The position numbers and the translations under genes are program-made. A DNA stretch of 64,000 bases, from assembly GCF_028280385.1 (NCBI RefSeq), contig NZ_JANQLX010000009.1:62001-126000 (forward strand). The letters are read 5' to 3'. The stretch is from Allomuricauda sp. Lineage in GTDB: Bacteria; Bacteroidota; Bacteroidia; Flavobacteriales; Flavobacteriaceae. Below are positions 8,704-17,882 of this stretch, piece after piece (positions within the stretch are counted from its first letter, which is position 1; every line of letters starts with the position of its first letter). Under the pieces are notes generated by a model. That model made no database searches and was not told where the DNA came from. It was given only the letters and a program-made list of their open reading frames with translations.

Positions 8704-9446
8704 GCGTTTTTGGAATTGGCCGACATCACTAGCGAGCTTACTATATAGAAGACGATTATCATTGGTATTGCCAAAAATCTCAAAGTAAGCAACAACACCA
8801 AACTTCCAATCAGGAAAAGATACCGAACTGCATTGTCCTTAAAACCCCAGTTGTCAAACTTTAATGCAAAAAGTTCAATTTTGGAATTGAGCAAATAAGC
8901 GCTCAGCACCGTAAGTCCAGCAAGAAACCAAGGGTTTAAAATCAGGCTGTTAAGTGTATCGTTGTGGTGGTACATCAAAATCAGGGGAAGTGATAAGATG
9001 AGCAAGGTATTGGCCGGGGTGGGCAATCCCACAAAAGAGGAAACCTGGTTTTCGTCCACATTAAATCGGGCCAGTCTGTACGCAGATGCCAGAGTGATCA
9101 CAAAACCAAAAAGGGCCAAAGGATTCATCTCAAATGTTTTCCAGCTATCACTAAGCACACTGATTCGTTCCCAACTGTTGGCCATGGACATATCCAGGAG
9201 TTGGAACATGACAATACCGGGCACCACACCACTGGTAACCATATCCGCTAAAGAATCCAGCTGGACCCCTACTTCACTCTGTACCTTTAAGACCCGGGCC
9301 GCAAGACCATCGAAGAAATCAAAAAAAATTCCGATGAAGACAAAAATGGCCGCCATTTCCAACTGGTTCAGCACCGCAAAAACTGTGGCAATACAGCCGC
9401 TAAAAAGATTTAATAGCGTTAATGCATTCGGAATATAGGCCTTCAT
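8700..9446 (-). CDS. pssA: CDP-diacylglycerol-serine O-phosphatidyltransferase
   Basis: A 248-residue membrane enzyme that makes phosphatidylserine, the precursor of phosphatidylethanolamine. The CDP-alcohol phosphotransferase motif is visible near residues 43-66 as DFFDGLAARVLKVQSEVG followed by QLDSLADMV (pattern DGxxAR...G...D...D). About seven hydrophobic segments follow. The start ATG is at 9444-9446, beginning MKAYIPNALTLLNLFSG, a typical family N-terminus. It is convergent with lptB (4-bp stop overlap). No phosphatidylserine decarboxylase gene is nearby. Confidence 0.93.
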   Translation of the reverse strand: MKAYIPNALTLLNLFSGCIATVFAVLNQLEMAAIFVFIGIFFDFFDGLAARVLKVQSEVGVQLDSLADMVTSGVVPGIVMFQLLDMSMANSWERISVLSDSWKTFEMNPLALFGFVITLASAYRLARFNVDENQVSSFVGLPTPANTLLILSLPLILMYHHNDTLNSLILNPWFLAGLTVLSAYLLNSKIELFALKFDNWGFKDNAVRYLFLIGSLVLLLTLRFLAIPMIIVFYIVSSLVMSANSKNA

Positions 9447-9547
9447 AAGGTTAAGATTTTCGTAAAAATAAACTAAAATTCAAAGTGAGTGGTTTTAAGG
9501 ATACACCCAGCCACATTTATTCTGATATTTGCTGGAGATTTTACCAG

Positions 9548-10717
9548 ATGAGGCAATCGTTATTCTTATTGGCGCTGTTACTTCTCCTAGGTGGGCGTTT
9601 ATGTGCCCAAGCTCCTTCACTTTCGGAAAAATCCCAAATAAGCGTGCTTACATGTTCCAAGGGAGACGAACTTTATTCCCTCTTCGGACATACCGCCTTT
9701 CGGGTTCAGGACACGGTTCTAGGTATTGATGTGGTCTACAATTACGGCACCTTCGATTTTAATAGGCCCAATTTCTATCTGAATTTTGTTAAAGGTAGAT
9801 TGATCTTTTGGATTTCGAGAAGGAGTTTCGACCACTTTTTGTTTGAGTACGAATTGGAAAAACGCTGGGTCAAAGAACAGATTCTCGATTTGTCCCTTGA
9901 GGAAAAAAACCAACTGCTCAATTTCTTTGAGACCAATTACCTTCCTGAAAACCGGGAATATCTGTACGATCCCCTGCTTAATAATTGTTCCAATATCACA
10001 GGCACCATTCTTAAAGATCAATTTGGCGATGCCATCGTATTTGATGGATCCTATTTGGACCAGCAGTACACCTTCCGGCAATTGGTTCGGCAAAATCTGG
10101 ACTTGAACTCCTGGTCCAGTTTTGGTATTGATGTGGCCTTTGGTTCGGTAGTGGACCGAAAAGCCACGGTCCAGGAACATATGTTCCTGCCTTATTATGC
10201 CATGAAACAGTTGCGACATACCTCCAAAAATGAAAAACCATTGGTGAAAAGGGAACGTACCATTTTGGATTATGCCGAAATCAAACAAAGTAGCTTCTTT
10301 CCCTTAACTCCTTTGTTCTGGTTTATCTTGTTGTTGCTTTTTACTGCAATCGTGACCTATCTTGATCATAAACACGGCACCAGAAGCAGATGGTTGGACC
10401 TAACACTTTTTGTGGTTACCGGTTTCATTGGGCTGTTCTTGATGGTCCTTTGGTTGGCAACGGACCACACATCAACTCCGTGGAATTTCAATGTGCTCTG
10501 GGCCCTCCCCACAAATTTATTTATGGCCTATGTATTTGCATTTTCCCAACAATTGCCCCATTGGTTTCAAAAATATCTTTGGATAGCCTTGTCCCTTATG
10601 GGAATCATGATTCTCCTTTGGATATTCAACGTCCAGATTTTTTCGCCAGTGCTTATTCCACTACTTTTAACCTTGGCAATGAGATATGGTTATCTTATGA
10701 AATTTGCCAAAGGCTAG
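9548..10717 (+). CDS. DUF4105 domain-containing membrane protein
   Basis: A 389-residue protein with a signal peptide (MRQSLFLLALLLLLGG, cleavage probably after CAQA), a long periplasmic DUF4105 domain (about 25-260) and about five hydrophobic segments at the C-terminus (about 275-385). The DUF4105 region has the conserved VLTCSKGDELYSLFGHTAFRV and NYGTFDF blocks. I chose the ATG at 9548 because it opens the signal peptide; a GTG 21 codons upstream would put a polar extension in front of it. The family is common in Bacteroidota and its function is not established. It is 11 bp before the ABC-F gene. Confidence 0.82.
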   Translation: MRQSLFLLALLLLLGGRLCAQAPSLSEKSQISVLTCSKGDELYSLFGHTAFRVQDTVLGIDVVYNYGTFDFNRPNFYLNFVKGRLIFWISRRSFDHFLFEYELEKRWVKEQILDLSLEEKNQLLNFFETNYLPENREYLYDPLLNNCSNITGTILKDQFGDAIVFDGSYLDQQYTFRQLVRQNLDLNSWSSFGIDVAFGSVVDRKATVQEHMFLPYYAMKQLRHTSKNEKPLVKRERTILDYAEIKQSSFFPLTPLFWFILLLLFTAIVTYLDHKHGTRSRWLDLTLFVVTGFIGLFLMVLWLATDHTSTPWNFNVLWALPTNLFMAYVFAFSQQLPHWFQKYLWIALSLMGIMILLWIFNVQIFSPVLIPLLLTLAMRYGYLMKFAKG

Positions 10718-10728
10718 CCTAGACCACA

Positions 10729-12618
10729 ATGAACTTACTTACCATAGAGGACATATCTAAATCGTATGGCGAACTCGTGTTGTTTTCGAACATCTCTTTT
10801 GGAATCAACAAAGGACAAAAGATTGCCTTGATTGCCAAAAATGGCAGTGGTAAAACCTCCATCCTCAACATTATTTCTGGTAAAGATCGTTCTGAAACCG
10901 GTCAAGTAGTATCCCGAAAAGGCATAACCATCTCATTTTTGGAACAAGAACCCAGGTTAGATCCCAATCTCACCATTGAGGAAACCATCTTTACCACCGA
11001 CAATGAAATATTGAAGGTCATTGCCAATTATGAACGGGCGGTACAGGACCCGGACAATACAGAGGCCTATCAAAGAGCTTTTGATGCCATGGAACGACAC
11101 AATGCCTGGGATTTTGAAACCCAGTACCGTCAAATCCTGTTCAAATTGCACCTGGATCAGTTGGATGCCAAAGTAAGTACCCTTTCTGGAGGACAAATTA
11201 AAAGATTGGCACTTGCAAACGCCCTTTTAAACAAACCTGATGTATTGATCTTGGATGAGCCCACCAACCATTTGGATTTGGAAATGATAGAATGGTTGGA
11301 GGCGTATTTCACCAAGGAGAATATAACCTTATTCATGGTAACCCACGATCGCTATTTTTTGGAAAGGGTGTGCAATGAAATTATTGAATTGGACAACAAC
11401 CAGTTGTACAGTTACAAAGGAAACTATTCATACTACCTCAAGGAAAAAGAAGCACGGATGGAGCGGGAAGCCGTGGAACAGCACAAGACCAAACTCTTGT
11501 TCAAAAAAGAATTGGATTGGATGCGCAGACAGCCCAAAGCCCGGACTACCAAATCCAAATCCCGAATAGATGATTTTAAGGAAATCAAGAAAAAAGCGCA
11601 TCAGCGAAGGCAAGACCATCAGGTACAGTTGGAATTGAACATGGAGCGGCTTGGGAGCAAAATTTTGGAACTGCACAATATTTCCAAAAGCTATGGCGAT
11701 AAAGTCATTCTCAACAAGTTTGATTACAACTTTACTCGCGGGGAAAGGGTTGGCATCATAGGAAGGAATGGAACCGGCAAATCCACTTTTCTAAACTTGA
11801 TTACGCAGACCGAACCCCCTGATGGTGGAAAAGTAGTAGTTGGCGATACCATTCGTTTTGGCTATTATACCCAAAAGGGCATTGATTCAAAAACGGGCCA
11901 AAAGGTCATAGATGTGGTCCGTGAATTTGGGGATTACATCCCATTGAAAAAGGGCAGGCAAATCTCGGCACAGCAGCTTTTGGAACGCTTTCTTTTTGAC
12001 CGAAAAAAACAATACGATTACGTAGAAAAATTGAGTGGTGGGGAAAGAAAACGGCTGTATTTGTGTACTGTGCTGATTCAAAACCCCAACTTCTTGATCC
12101 TGGATGAACCTACCAATGACCTGGATATCGTAACCCTAAATGTCTTGGAAGGATTTTTATTGGATTTTCCCGGTTGTTTGATCGTGGTCTCTCACGACCG
12201 CTATTTTATGGACAAAATTGTAGACCACCTTTTTGTGTTCAAGGGCGATGGACTGGTGGAAGATTTTCCAGGTAATTATTCGGATTATCGGGCCTACGAG
12301 AATAGTAGGATTACCGCTGAGAGGGAAGCCAAAAATACCTCCGCGGTGAAGGCTGAAAAAACTTCATGGAAAGAAAAGGACGACTCGCGCAAACTGTCCT
12401 ATCAGGAACAAAAGGAACATAAGCAGCTGGAAAAGGACATTCAAAAATTGGAAGAACAAAAATCCATGTTGCAAAACAAATTCTTGGAACCTGGTCTGGA
12501 AGGTGATGCCATTACTGAACTTTCCATAGCGCTCAAGGAAGTAACAGATGCCATTGAGACCAAAACAGAACGGTGGTTTGAACTTTCGGCCATTTTGGAA
12601 GGATATCCCATGGGATAA
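10729..12618 (+). CDS. ABC-F family ATPase (Uup-like)
   Basis: A 629-residue soluble protein with two ABC domains and no membrane segments, as in ribosome-acting ABC-F proteins. Domain 1 (about 1-250) has Walker A AKNGSGKTS, signature LSGGQIKRLALA and Walker B DVLILDEPTNHLDL; the linker (about 240-310) is the charged helical arm; domain 2 (about 315-535) has GRNGTGKST, LSGGERKRLYL and DEPTNDLDI. A C-terminal charged coiled coil (about 555-625) matches the Uup subgroup, which acts on ribosomes and structured DNA. Probably housekeeping rather than antibiotic resistance. Fifteen bp separate it from the next gene. Confidence 0.92.
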   Translation: MNLLTIEDISKSYGELVLFSNISFGINKGQKIALIAKNGSGKTSILNIISGKDRSETGQVVSRKGITISFLEQEPRLDPNLTIEETIFTTDNEILKVIANYERAVQDPDNTEAYQRAFDAMERHNAWDFETQYRQILFKLHLDQLDAKVSTLSGGQIKRLALANALLNKPDVLILDEPTNHLDLEMIEWLEAYFTKENITLFMVTHDRYFLERVCNEIIELDNNQLYSYKGNYSYYLKEKEARMEREAVEQHKTKLLFKKELDWMRRQPKARTTKSKSRIDDFKEIKKKAHQRRQDHQVQLELNMERLGSKILELHNISKSYGDKVILNKFDYNFTRGERVGIIGRNGTGKSTFLNLITQTEPPDGGKVVVGDTIRFGYYTQKGIDSKTGQKVIDVVREFGDYIPLKKGRQISAQQLLERFLFDRKKQYDYVEKLSGGERKRLYLCTVLIQNPNFLILDEPTNDLDIVTLNVLEGFLLDFPGCLIVVSHDRYFMDKIVDHLFVFKGDGLVEDFPGNYSDYRAYENSRITAEREAKNTSAVKAEKTSWKEKDDSRKLSYQEQKEHKQLEKDIQKLEEQKSMLQNKFLEPGLEGDAITELSIALKEVTDAIETKTERWFELSAILEGYPMG

Positions 12619-12632
12619 AAGTCAATGACCTT

Positions 12633-13133
12633 ATGTTGTTCCGAGTTCTATCATATCTGAAGTTCCTGCAAAAATCCACAAATGAACATGGGGTGCATTC
12701 CCCGTTTGTGTTCAAGTTTGTCACCCAGTGCTTGTACGCAAAAAAGAAGCTGCACAATAGAAAGGCTTTCAATGTCTTCCTAAAGACCGTGAATTTTTTT
12801 GATGCCAAAAGTGTTTCCGTACTAGATAATTTAGAAGCTGCCCAGGTGGTTATGCAGTCTGTTCCCGACCTCCATTTTGAGCAGCCACCCTTTGATCTTG
12901 TATATGCCGAAAATTTGGAAATATTCCATTTCAACCAGTTGCTTTCCGGAGGTAAATTGCACAACAACAGCTTGATTTTGGTTGAGGGCATTCATACATC
13001 AAGGGAAAAGTGGGAACAGTGGACATCATTGATTTCGGAAACCCCTATCACCGTAAGCATTGATATGTTCCATCTAGGTGCCATTTTTATCCGAAGGGAA
13101 CAGGAAAAGGAACATTTCACCATCCGAATATAA
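12633..13133 (+). CDS. Reduced methyltransferase-like protein (HGVHSPFVF family)
   Basis: A 166-residue protein. The N-terminus (YLKFLQKSTNEHGVHSPFVFKFV) matches, from memory, the start of a Bacteroidota family annotated as class I SAM-dependent methyltransferases, in which a Gly-rich SAM-binding loop follows. Here the corresponding stretch (about residues 56-72, VSVLDNLEAAQVV) has no ExGxxxG-type loop, and the protein is shorter than I expect for the family. The C-terminal part (FDLVYAEN, LILVEGIH) still has the spacing of late methyltransferase strands. Either a non-catalytic derivative or a distant family; no stop or frameshift breaks the frame. Confidence 0.6.
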   Translation: MLFRVLSYLKFLQKSTNEHGVHSPFVFKFVTQCLYAKKKLHNRKAFNVFLKTVNFFDAKSVSVLDNLEAAQVVMQSVPDLHFEQPPFDLVYAENLEIFHFNQLLSGGKLHNNSLILVEGIHTSREKWEQWTSLISETPITVSIDMFHLGAIFIRREQEKEHFTIRI

Positions 13134-13149
13134 AAAGGTAACTTTAGAT

Positions 13150-13305
13150 ATGGAAAGTTTAGGTACAGACAATACAATTTGGTACGTAGTCGGGGTTTTG
13201 TTCCTCATCTATTTCATCATACTTGTTCGAAACAAACGAGGCAATAAAAAGAGAAGGTCAAGACAGTTTATGGAAGGGAAACGGAGGCACAAAAAAGATC
13301 ATTGA
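13150..13305 (+). CDS. Small single-pass membrane protein
   Basis: A 51-residue protein: short polar N-terminus (MESLGTDN), one hydrophobic segment (about residues 9-27, IWYVVGVLFLIYFIILV) and a strongly basic tail (RNKRGNKKRRSRQ...KRRHKKDH). The ATG at 13150 lies 17 bp after the preceding stop; the in-frame extension upstream overlaps the neighbour and is less likely. The positive tail predicts an N-out/C-in topology. Function unknown. The heptad repeat array starts 10 bp after its stop. Confidence 0.6.
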   Translation: MESLGTDNTIWYVVGVLFLIYFIILVRNKRGNKKRRSRQFMEGKRRHKKDH

Positions 13306-13315
13306 CCACTTAGCA

Positions 13316-13364
13316 CCGACTTCCAACTACCGACTACCGACTACCGACTACCGACTACCGACTA
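13316..13364. repeat. Tandem heptamer array, CCGACTA type
   Basis: Seven 7-bp units in perfect register: CCGACTT, CCAACTA, then five exact copies of CCGACTA. It lies between the small membrane protein gene and the cobalamin adenosyltransferase gene and ends 11 bp before the latter's ATG. The same unit family appears at 52087-52135. Confidence 0.9.
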
Positions 13365-13375
13365 CAATTTAAAAA

Positions 13376-13936
13376 ATGAAGATCTACACCAAAACAGGGG
13401 ACAAAGGGACCACAGCATTGTTTACCGGAAAACGGGTCCCAAAGCACCATATTAGAATTGAAAGTTACGGCACCGTGGACGAACTCAATTCCTTTTTGGG
13501 ACTGCTGCGAGACCAAGAGATGAACACCCATTCCAGAGAAACCCTGGCCTGGGTACAATACCTGCTATTTACTGTAGGTGCAATTTTAGCCACGGAACCT
13601 ACAAAGGACAACAGGTTGAAAATCCCAAGAATCAGCACTGAAGATATAGAGCGGTTGGAAAAGGAAATGGATGCCATGAACGAGGAACTGCCCCAAATGA
13701 CACACTTTATTCTTCCAGGCGGACACCCGACCGTGTCATGCTGTCATATTGCCAGAACCGTATGTAGGCGAGCAGAACGGATGATATCCTATCTGCACGA
13801 AAACGAACCCGTTCCTGAAAATCTATTGTCATTCATCAATAGGCTTTCCGACTACCTTTTTGTGTTGGCACGAAAGTTGTCAAAAGATCTCCAGGCAGAA
13901 GAAGTCAAGTGGATACCCGAAAAACAGGGAGAATAA
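13376..13936 (+). CDS. Cob(I)yrinic acid a,c-diamide adenosyltransferase (PduO type)
   Basis: A 186-residue trimeric cytosolic enzyme that moves the adenosyl group of ATP to cob(I)alamin, giving coenzyme B12. The N-terminal ATP loop MKIYTKTGDKGTTAL, the SYGTVDELNSFLG block and the C-terminal RTVCRRAER and SDYLFVLAR motifs are all present, and the length fits the PduO family. It starts right after the heptad array. The window also encodes MeaB (28304), the chaperone of B12-dependent methylmalonyl-CoA mutase, but no cobalamin synthesis genes, so it probably serves salvage of imported cobalamin. Confidence 0.93.
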   Translation: MKIYTKTGDKGTTALFTGKRVPKHHIRIESYGTVDELNSFLGLLRDQEMNTHSRETLAWVQYLLFTVGAILATEPTKDNRLKIPRISTEDIERLEKEMDAMNEELPQMTHFILPGGHPTVSCCHIARTVCRRAERMISYLHENEPVPENLLSFINRLSDYLFVLARKLSKDLQAEEVKWIPEKQGE

Positions 13937-14000
13937 ATCCTAATTTTCTGCGTTTCAGATTAACACGCGTAAAATAATTTTGAAATAATGTCGATTTTAC

Positions 14001-14030
14001 TTGACAAATTCGGTTTAAAAATTATTTTTG
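14001..14030 (+). promoter_or_regulatory. Bacteroidota promoter, TTG-N19-TATTTTTG
   Basis: TTG at 14001-14003, a 19-bp spacer and TATTTTTG at 14023-14030, an exact match to the TTG/TAnnTTTG promoter of Bacteroidota with consensus spacing. Transcription should begin near 14036, about 20 bp before the ATG of the DUF2795 gene. Confidence 0.7.
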
Positions 14031-14057
14031 CAAAAAATTAAAAATCAAACCGCTACT

Positions 14058-14282
14058 ATGTACTGGACATTAGAATTAGCCTCATACTTAAGTGATGCGC
14101 CTTGGCCAGCCACCAAAGACGAATTGATAGATTATGCCATCCGCACGGGAGCTCCCCTGGAAGTTGTGGAGAATTTGCAGTCCATGGAGGAAGAAGGTGG
14201 CGAAATATATGAGTCCATCGAAGAAATATGGCCGGATTATCCCACGGAAGAGGATTATCTCTGGAACGAGGACGAGTATTGA
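14058..14282 (+). CDS. DUF2795 domain-containing protein
   Basis: A 74-residue, very acidic cytosolic protein starting MYWTLELASYLSDAPWPATK and ending in DYLWNEDEY. It is a strongly conserved small protein of Flavobacteriia; DUF2795 is thought to adopt a small helical DNA- or RNA-binding-like fold, but this copy is too acidic to predict nucleic acid binding. I chose the ATG at 14058, which follows a consensus promoter by 28 bp. It has its own promoter and a terminator right after its stop, so it is expressed alone, upstream of secA. Confidence 0.85.
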   Translation: MYWTLELASYLSDAPWPATKDELIDYAIRTGAPLEVVENLQSMEEEGGEIYESIEEIWPDYPTEEDYLWNEDEY

Positions 14283-14303
14283 ACATTAGATACAAACCGA
14301 ATT

Positions 14304-14330
14304 AAAAAGTCTCATTTGAGGCTTTTTTTT
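14304..14330 (+). terminator. Intrinsic terminator after the DUF2795 gene
   Basis: Stem AAAAAGTCTCA / TGAGGCTTTTT (one G-T wobble) with a 2-nt loop, followed by further Ts. It begins 21 bp after the stop codon and isolates this gene from secA. Confidence 0.75.
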
Positions 14331-14414
14331 ATGTAATTTTGACAGCCCTGCAAGCGGATTCCATGCCGTTCTGGACAATGGAACAACTTTTGCAATCCAA
14401 AAGAAAATTTATTC

Positions 14415-17400
14415 ATGAGCTTTATTAATTCCGTACTAAAGGTTTTTGTTGGGGATAAATCCGAGAAAGATGTAAAAGCACTACAACCTTTGGTAAAAGA
14501 GGTCAAATCCTTTGAAGAAGAACTTTCAGGATTGACGCATGATCAACTTCGCCAGAAAACAGACAGTTTCAAAGCCCAGATAGCACAAGACTGCGAGGAT
14601 ATAAATGATCAAATCGCCACCTTAAAGGAAGAAGTCCAAAACTCGACGGACATTGATCGGAATGAGGAAATCTACACAGAAATAGATAGGCTCAACGAAG
14701 AAGCCTACAAAATATCCGAAAACACCTTGAATACCATACTCCCAGAAGCATTTGCCGTGGTCAAGGAAACGGCAAAGCGATTTGCCAACAATACTTCCAT
14801 TACGGTTACGGCAACCGAGTTTGACCGATCACTTTCGGGCAGCAAGGATTATGTGGTACTGGAAGGCGACAATGCCGTTTGGTCCAACTCATGGGACGCT
14901 GCAGGAAAAGAAGTCACATGGGATATGATCCACTACGATGTGCAGCTTATTGGAGGAATAGCATTGCACCAGGGTAAAATTGCCGAAATGCAGACCGGGG
15001 AAGGAAAAACCTTGGTGGCCACCCTACCGCTTTACCTTAACGCCTTGGCCGGAAAAGGGGCACATTTGGTAACCGTAAACGATTATTTGGCCAAAAGGGA
15101 TAGCGCCTGGATGGCTCCCATCTTTGAGTTCCATGGGCTTTCAGTGGATTGTATCGATAAACACCAACCCAATTCGGATGGGCGTAGGGCAGCATACAAT
15201 GCTGATATTACCTATGGAACCAACAATGAATTTGGTTTTGATTATCTGCGGGACAATATGGCCCATACCCCTGGAGATTTGGTACAGCGCCCACACCATT
15301 ATGCCATTGTGGACGAGGTGGATTCCGTTTTGATCGATGATGCCCGTACCCCTTTGATCATTTCAGGGCCCGTACCAGAAGGTGACCGTCACGAGTTCAA
15401 TGAGTTAAAACCCAAGGTATCCGACATTGTTCAAAAACAGCGCCAATACCTCACCGGAGTGCTGGCAGAGGCTAAAAAATTAATTAAGGAAGGAGACGCC
15501 AAAGAAGGAGGTTTTCTTTTGCTCAGGGTCCATAGGGGATTGCCAAAGAACAAGGCCCTCATCAAGTTTTTAAGTGAGGAAGGCGTAAAACAATTGCTCC
15601 AAAAAACCGAAAATTTCTACATGCAGGACAACAACAGGGAAATGCACAAGGTAGATGCAGAGCTGTTGTTCACCATAGATGAAAAGAACAATCAAATTGA
15701 GCTTACCGATAAGGGAGTTGACTATATCTCAGGCGATCAGGATAAGGATTTCTTTGTGATGCCCGACATTGGTGCAGAAATTGCCAAAATTGAAGAACAA
15801 GAGCTGGAGATTGAAAAAGAAGCCGAGCTAAAAGAAGAACTGTTCAAGGATTTTGGGGTAAAAAGTGAGCGCATCCACACCATGAGCCAATTGCTCAAGG
15901 CCTATACCCTTTTCGAAAAAGATGTAGAATACGTGGTGATGGACAACAAGGTTATGATCGTGGATGAGCAAACCGGGCGTATCATGGATGGTCGCCGGTA
16001 TTCCGATGGACTCCACCAAGCCATTGAGGCCAAGGAAAATGTGAAGATCGAGGCCATGACCCAGACCTTCGCGACCATTACCTTGCAGAATTACTTCAGA
16101 ATGTACAATAAACTGGCCGGGATGACGGGTACTGCCGTCACCGAGGCAGGGGAGTTCTGGGAAATCTACAAGCTTGATGTGATGGAAATCCCAACCAATA
16201 AACCTATTGCAAGGGATGATCGCCACGATTTGATCTACAAGACCAAACGGGAAAAGTACAATGCCATCATTGAAGAAGTAACCGATTTATCCAAAGCCGG
16301 CAGGCCGGTGTTAATCGGTACCACTTCCGTTGAAATATCAGAATTGCTTTCCAAATTGTTGAGTGTGCGAAAAATACCCCACAACGTGCTCAATGCGAAA
16401 TTGCACAAGAAGGAGGCGGACATTGTGGCCGAAGCCGGAAATGCAGGAGTGGTTACCATAGCCACCAACATGGCAGGTAGGGGAACAGATATCAAGCTTT
16501 CCGATCAGGTTAAGGACGCAGGTGGTTTGGCCATTGTTGGAACAGAAAGACATGATTCCAGGCGTGTGGATAGACAGCTTCGGGGTCGTTCTGGGCGACA
16601 GGGTGATGTGGGAAGCTCCCAATTCTATGTGTCGCTGGAAGACAACTTAATGAGGTTGTTCGGTTCGGATAGGGTGGCTAAAATGATGGACCGTATGGGT
16701 CTTGAGGAAGGCGAAGTGATTCAGCATTCCATGATGACCAAGTCCATTGAACGCGCCCAGAAAAAAGTAGAAGAGAACAACTTTGGCATCCGTAAACGCT
16801 TGTTGGAATACGATGATGTTATGAACGCACAGCGTGAAGTGGTGTATAAAAGAAGAAGACACGCGCTGCAAGGGGAGCGTCTTAAAGTGGACATTGCCAA
16901 TATGATCTATGACACCTGTGAGGTCATTGCCGAAACCAATAAAATGGCGGAGGATTATAAAAATTTCGAGTTTGAGCTTATCAAATACTTCTCGGTAACA
17001 TCTCCAGTTACGGAAGAGGAATTCAACAAAATGAATTTCCAGGATATTGCCAACCAAGTGTACAAGGCGGCCTATGGTTTTTATCAGCAAAAGATGGAAC
17101 GCAGTGCCACCGTGGCCTTTCAGGTCATCAAAAAAGTATATGAAGACCAAACCAACAAGTTTGAGCGCATTGTGGTTCCCTTTACCGATGGCATCAAGAC
17201 CCTGAATGTGGTCACCAATTTGGAGGAAGCCTATAACAGCGACGGAAAACAGCTTATCACGGATTTTGAAAAGAACATTTCCCTGGCCATTATAGACGAT
17301 TCATGGAAGACGCATTTGCGCAAGATGGACGAGTTGAAACAATCTGTCCAACTGGCGGTACACGAGCAAAAAGACCCTTTATTGATCTATAAATTTGAGG

Positions 17401-17777
17401 CCTTTGAACTATTCAAGGGAATGATAGATAAGGTGAACAAAGAGGTTATTTCCTTCTTGTTCAAAGGAGAGTTGCCTTCCGAAAACACGAATCAAATCCA
17501 AGAGGCCAGAACTGTGAGACGCCCCAAGGAAAACCTTAAGACATCCAAGGAGGAAATCCCCAACAGCGATGAACTTGCTGCCCAAAACCGGGCTGCCGGA
17601 CAAACCCAAGGCAGAAGACCGCAGGTTACCGAAACGGTGGTACGCGAACGTCCCAAAATTGGAAGGAACGAACGGGTGACCATAAAAAATGTTATGTCGG
17701 GAGAAAGCAAGACTATCAAGTACAAACAAGCTGAGCCTCTGATAGATAAGGGTGAATGGGTCCTTGTGGACGAATAG
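14415..17777 (+). CDS. secA: Preprotein translocase ATPase SecA
   Basis: The motor that pushes preproteins through SecYEG. At 1120 residues it is the long Bacteroidota form. Visible: Walker A MQTGEGKTLVA (about residue 195), DEVDSVLIDDARTPLIISG, an inserted segment about residues 350-460 between NBD1 parts, VDEQTGRIMDGRRYSDGLHQAIEAKE, MTGTAVTEAGEF, NMAGRGTDIKL and GRSGRQGD, then the scaffold and wing helices. The C-terminus ends KGEWVLVDE and lacks the Cys-rich zinc/SecB-binding tail of E. coli SecA. Its N-terminal MSFINSVLKVFVGDKSEKD sets the start at 14415. Monocistronic: terminators lie on both sides. Confidence 0.97.
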   Translation: MSFINSVLKVFVGDKSEKDVKALQPLVKEVKSFEEELSGLTHDQLRQKTDSFKAQIAQDCEDINDQIATLKEEVQNSTDIDRNEEIYTEIDRLNEEAYKISENTLNTILPEAFAVVKETAKRFANNTSITVTATEFDRSLSGSKDYVVLEGDNAVWSNSWDAAGKEVTWDMIHYDVQLIGGIALHQGKIAEMQTGEGKTLVATLPLYLNALAGKGAHLVTVNDYLAKRDSAWMAPIFEFHGLSVDCIDKHQPNSDGRRAAYNADITYGTNNEFGFDYLRDNMAHTPGDLVQRPHHYAIVDEVDSVLIDDARTPLIISGPVPEGDRHEFNELKPKVSDIVQKQRQYLTGVLAEAKKLIKEGDAKEGGFLLLRVHRGLPKNKALIKFLSEEGVKQLLQKTENFYMQDNNREMHKVDAELLFTIDEKNNQIELTDKGVDYISGDQDKDFFVMPDIGAEIAKIEEQELEIEKEAELKEELFKDFGVKSERIHTMSQLLKAYTLFEKDVEYVVMDNKVMIVDEQTGRIMDGRRYSDGLHQAIEAKENVKIEAMTQTFATITLQNYFRMYNKLAGMTGTAVTEAGEFWEIYKLDVMEIPTNKPIARDDRHDLIYKTKREKYNAIIEEVTDLSKAGRPVLIGTTSVEISELLSKLLSVRKIPHNVLNAKLHKKEADIVAEAGNAGVVTIATNMAGRGTDIKLSDQVKDAGGLAIVGTERHDSRRVDRQLRGRSGRQGDVGSSQFYVSLEDNLMRLFGSDRVAKMMDRMGLEEGEVIQHSMMTKSIERAQKKVEENNFGIRKRLLEYDDVMNAQREVVYKRRRHALQGERLKVDIANMIYDTCEVIAETNKMAEDYKNFEFELIKYFSVTSPVTEEEFNKMNFQDIANQVYKAAYGFYQQKMERSATVAFQVIKKVYEDQTNKFERIVVPFTDGIKTLNVVTNLEEAYNSDGKQLITDFEKNISLAIIDDSWKTHLRKMDELKQSVQLAVHEQKDPLLIYKFEAFELFKGMIDKVNKEVISFLFKGELPSENTNQIQEARTVRRPKENLKTSKEEIPNSDELAAQNRAAGQTQGRRPQVTETVVRERPKIGRNERVTIKNVMSGESKTIKYKQAEPLIDKGEWVLVDE

Positions 17778-17797
17778 TAAGATTCCACCAAAAATAA

Positions 17798-17829
17798 AAA
17801 AGCGACGGTCATTTAAGGCCGTCGCTTTT
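17798..17829 (+). terminator. Intrinsic terminator after secA
   Basis: Perfect stem AAAAGCGACGG / CCGTCGCTTTT around a short loop, starting 21 bp after the secA stop and running into a T-rich stretch. Confidence 0.85.
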
Positions 17830-17882
17830 GTTTATAACGAAAACATAAGTAGTTTTACATCCCAAACACCCCCGTATAGCTA

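Noticed and set aside
10729..12618. ABC-F gene as an antibiotic resistance gene
   Set aside because: It has the Uup-like C-terminal coiled coil and an ordinary linker; nothing points to a resistance subfamily.
13316..13364. Heptad array as a CRISPR array
   Set aside because: Units are 7 bp with no spacers and no cas genes nearby.
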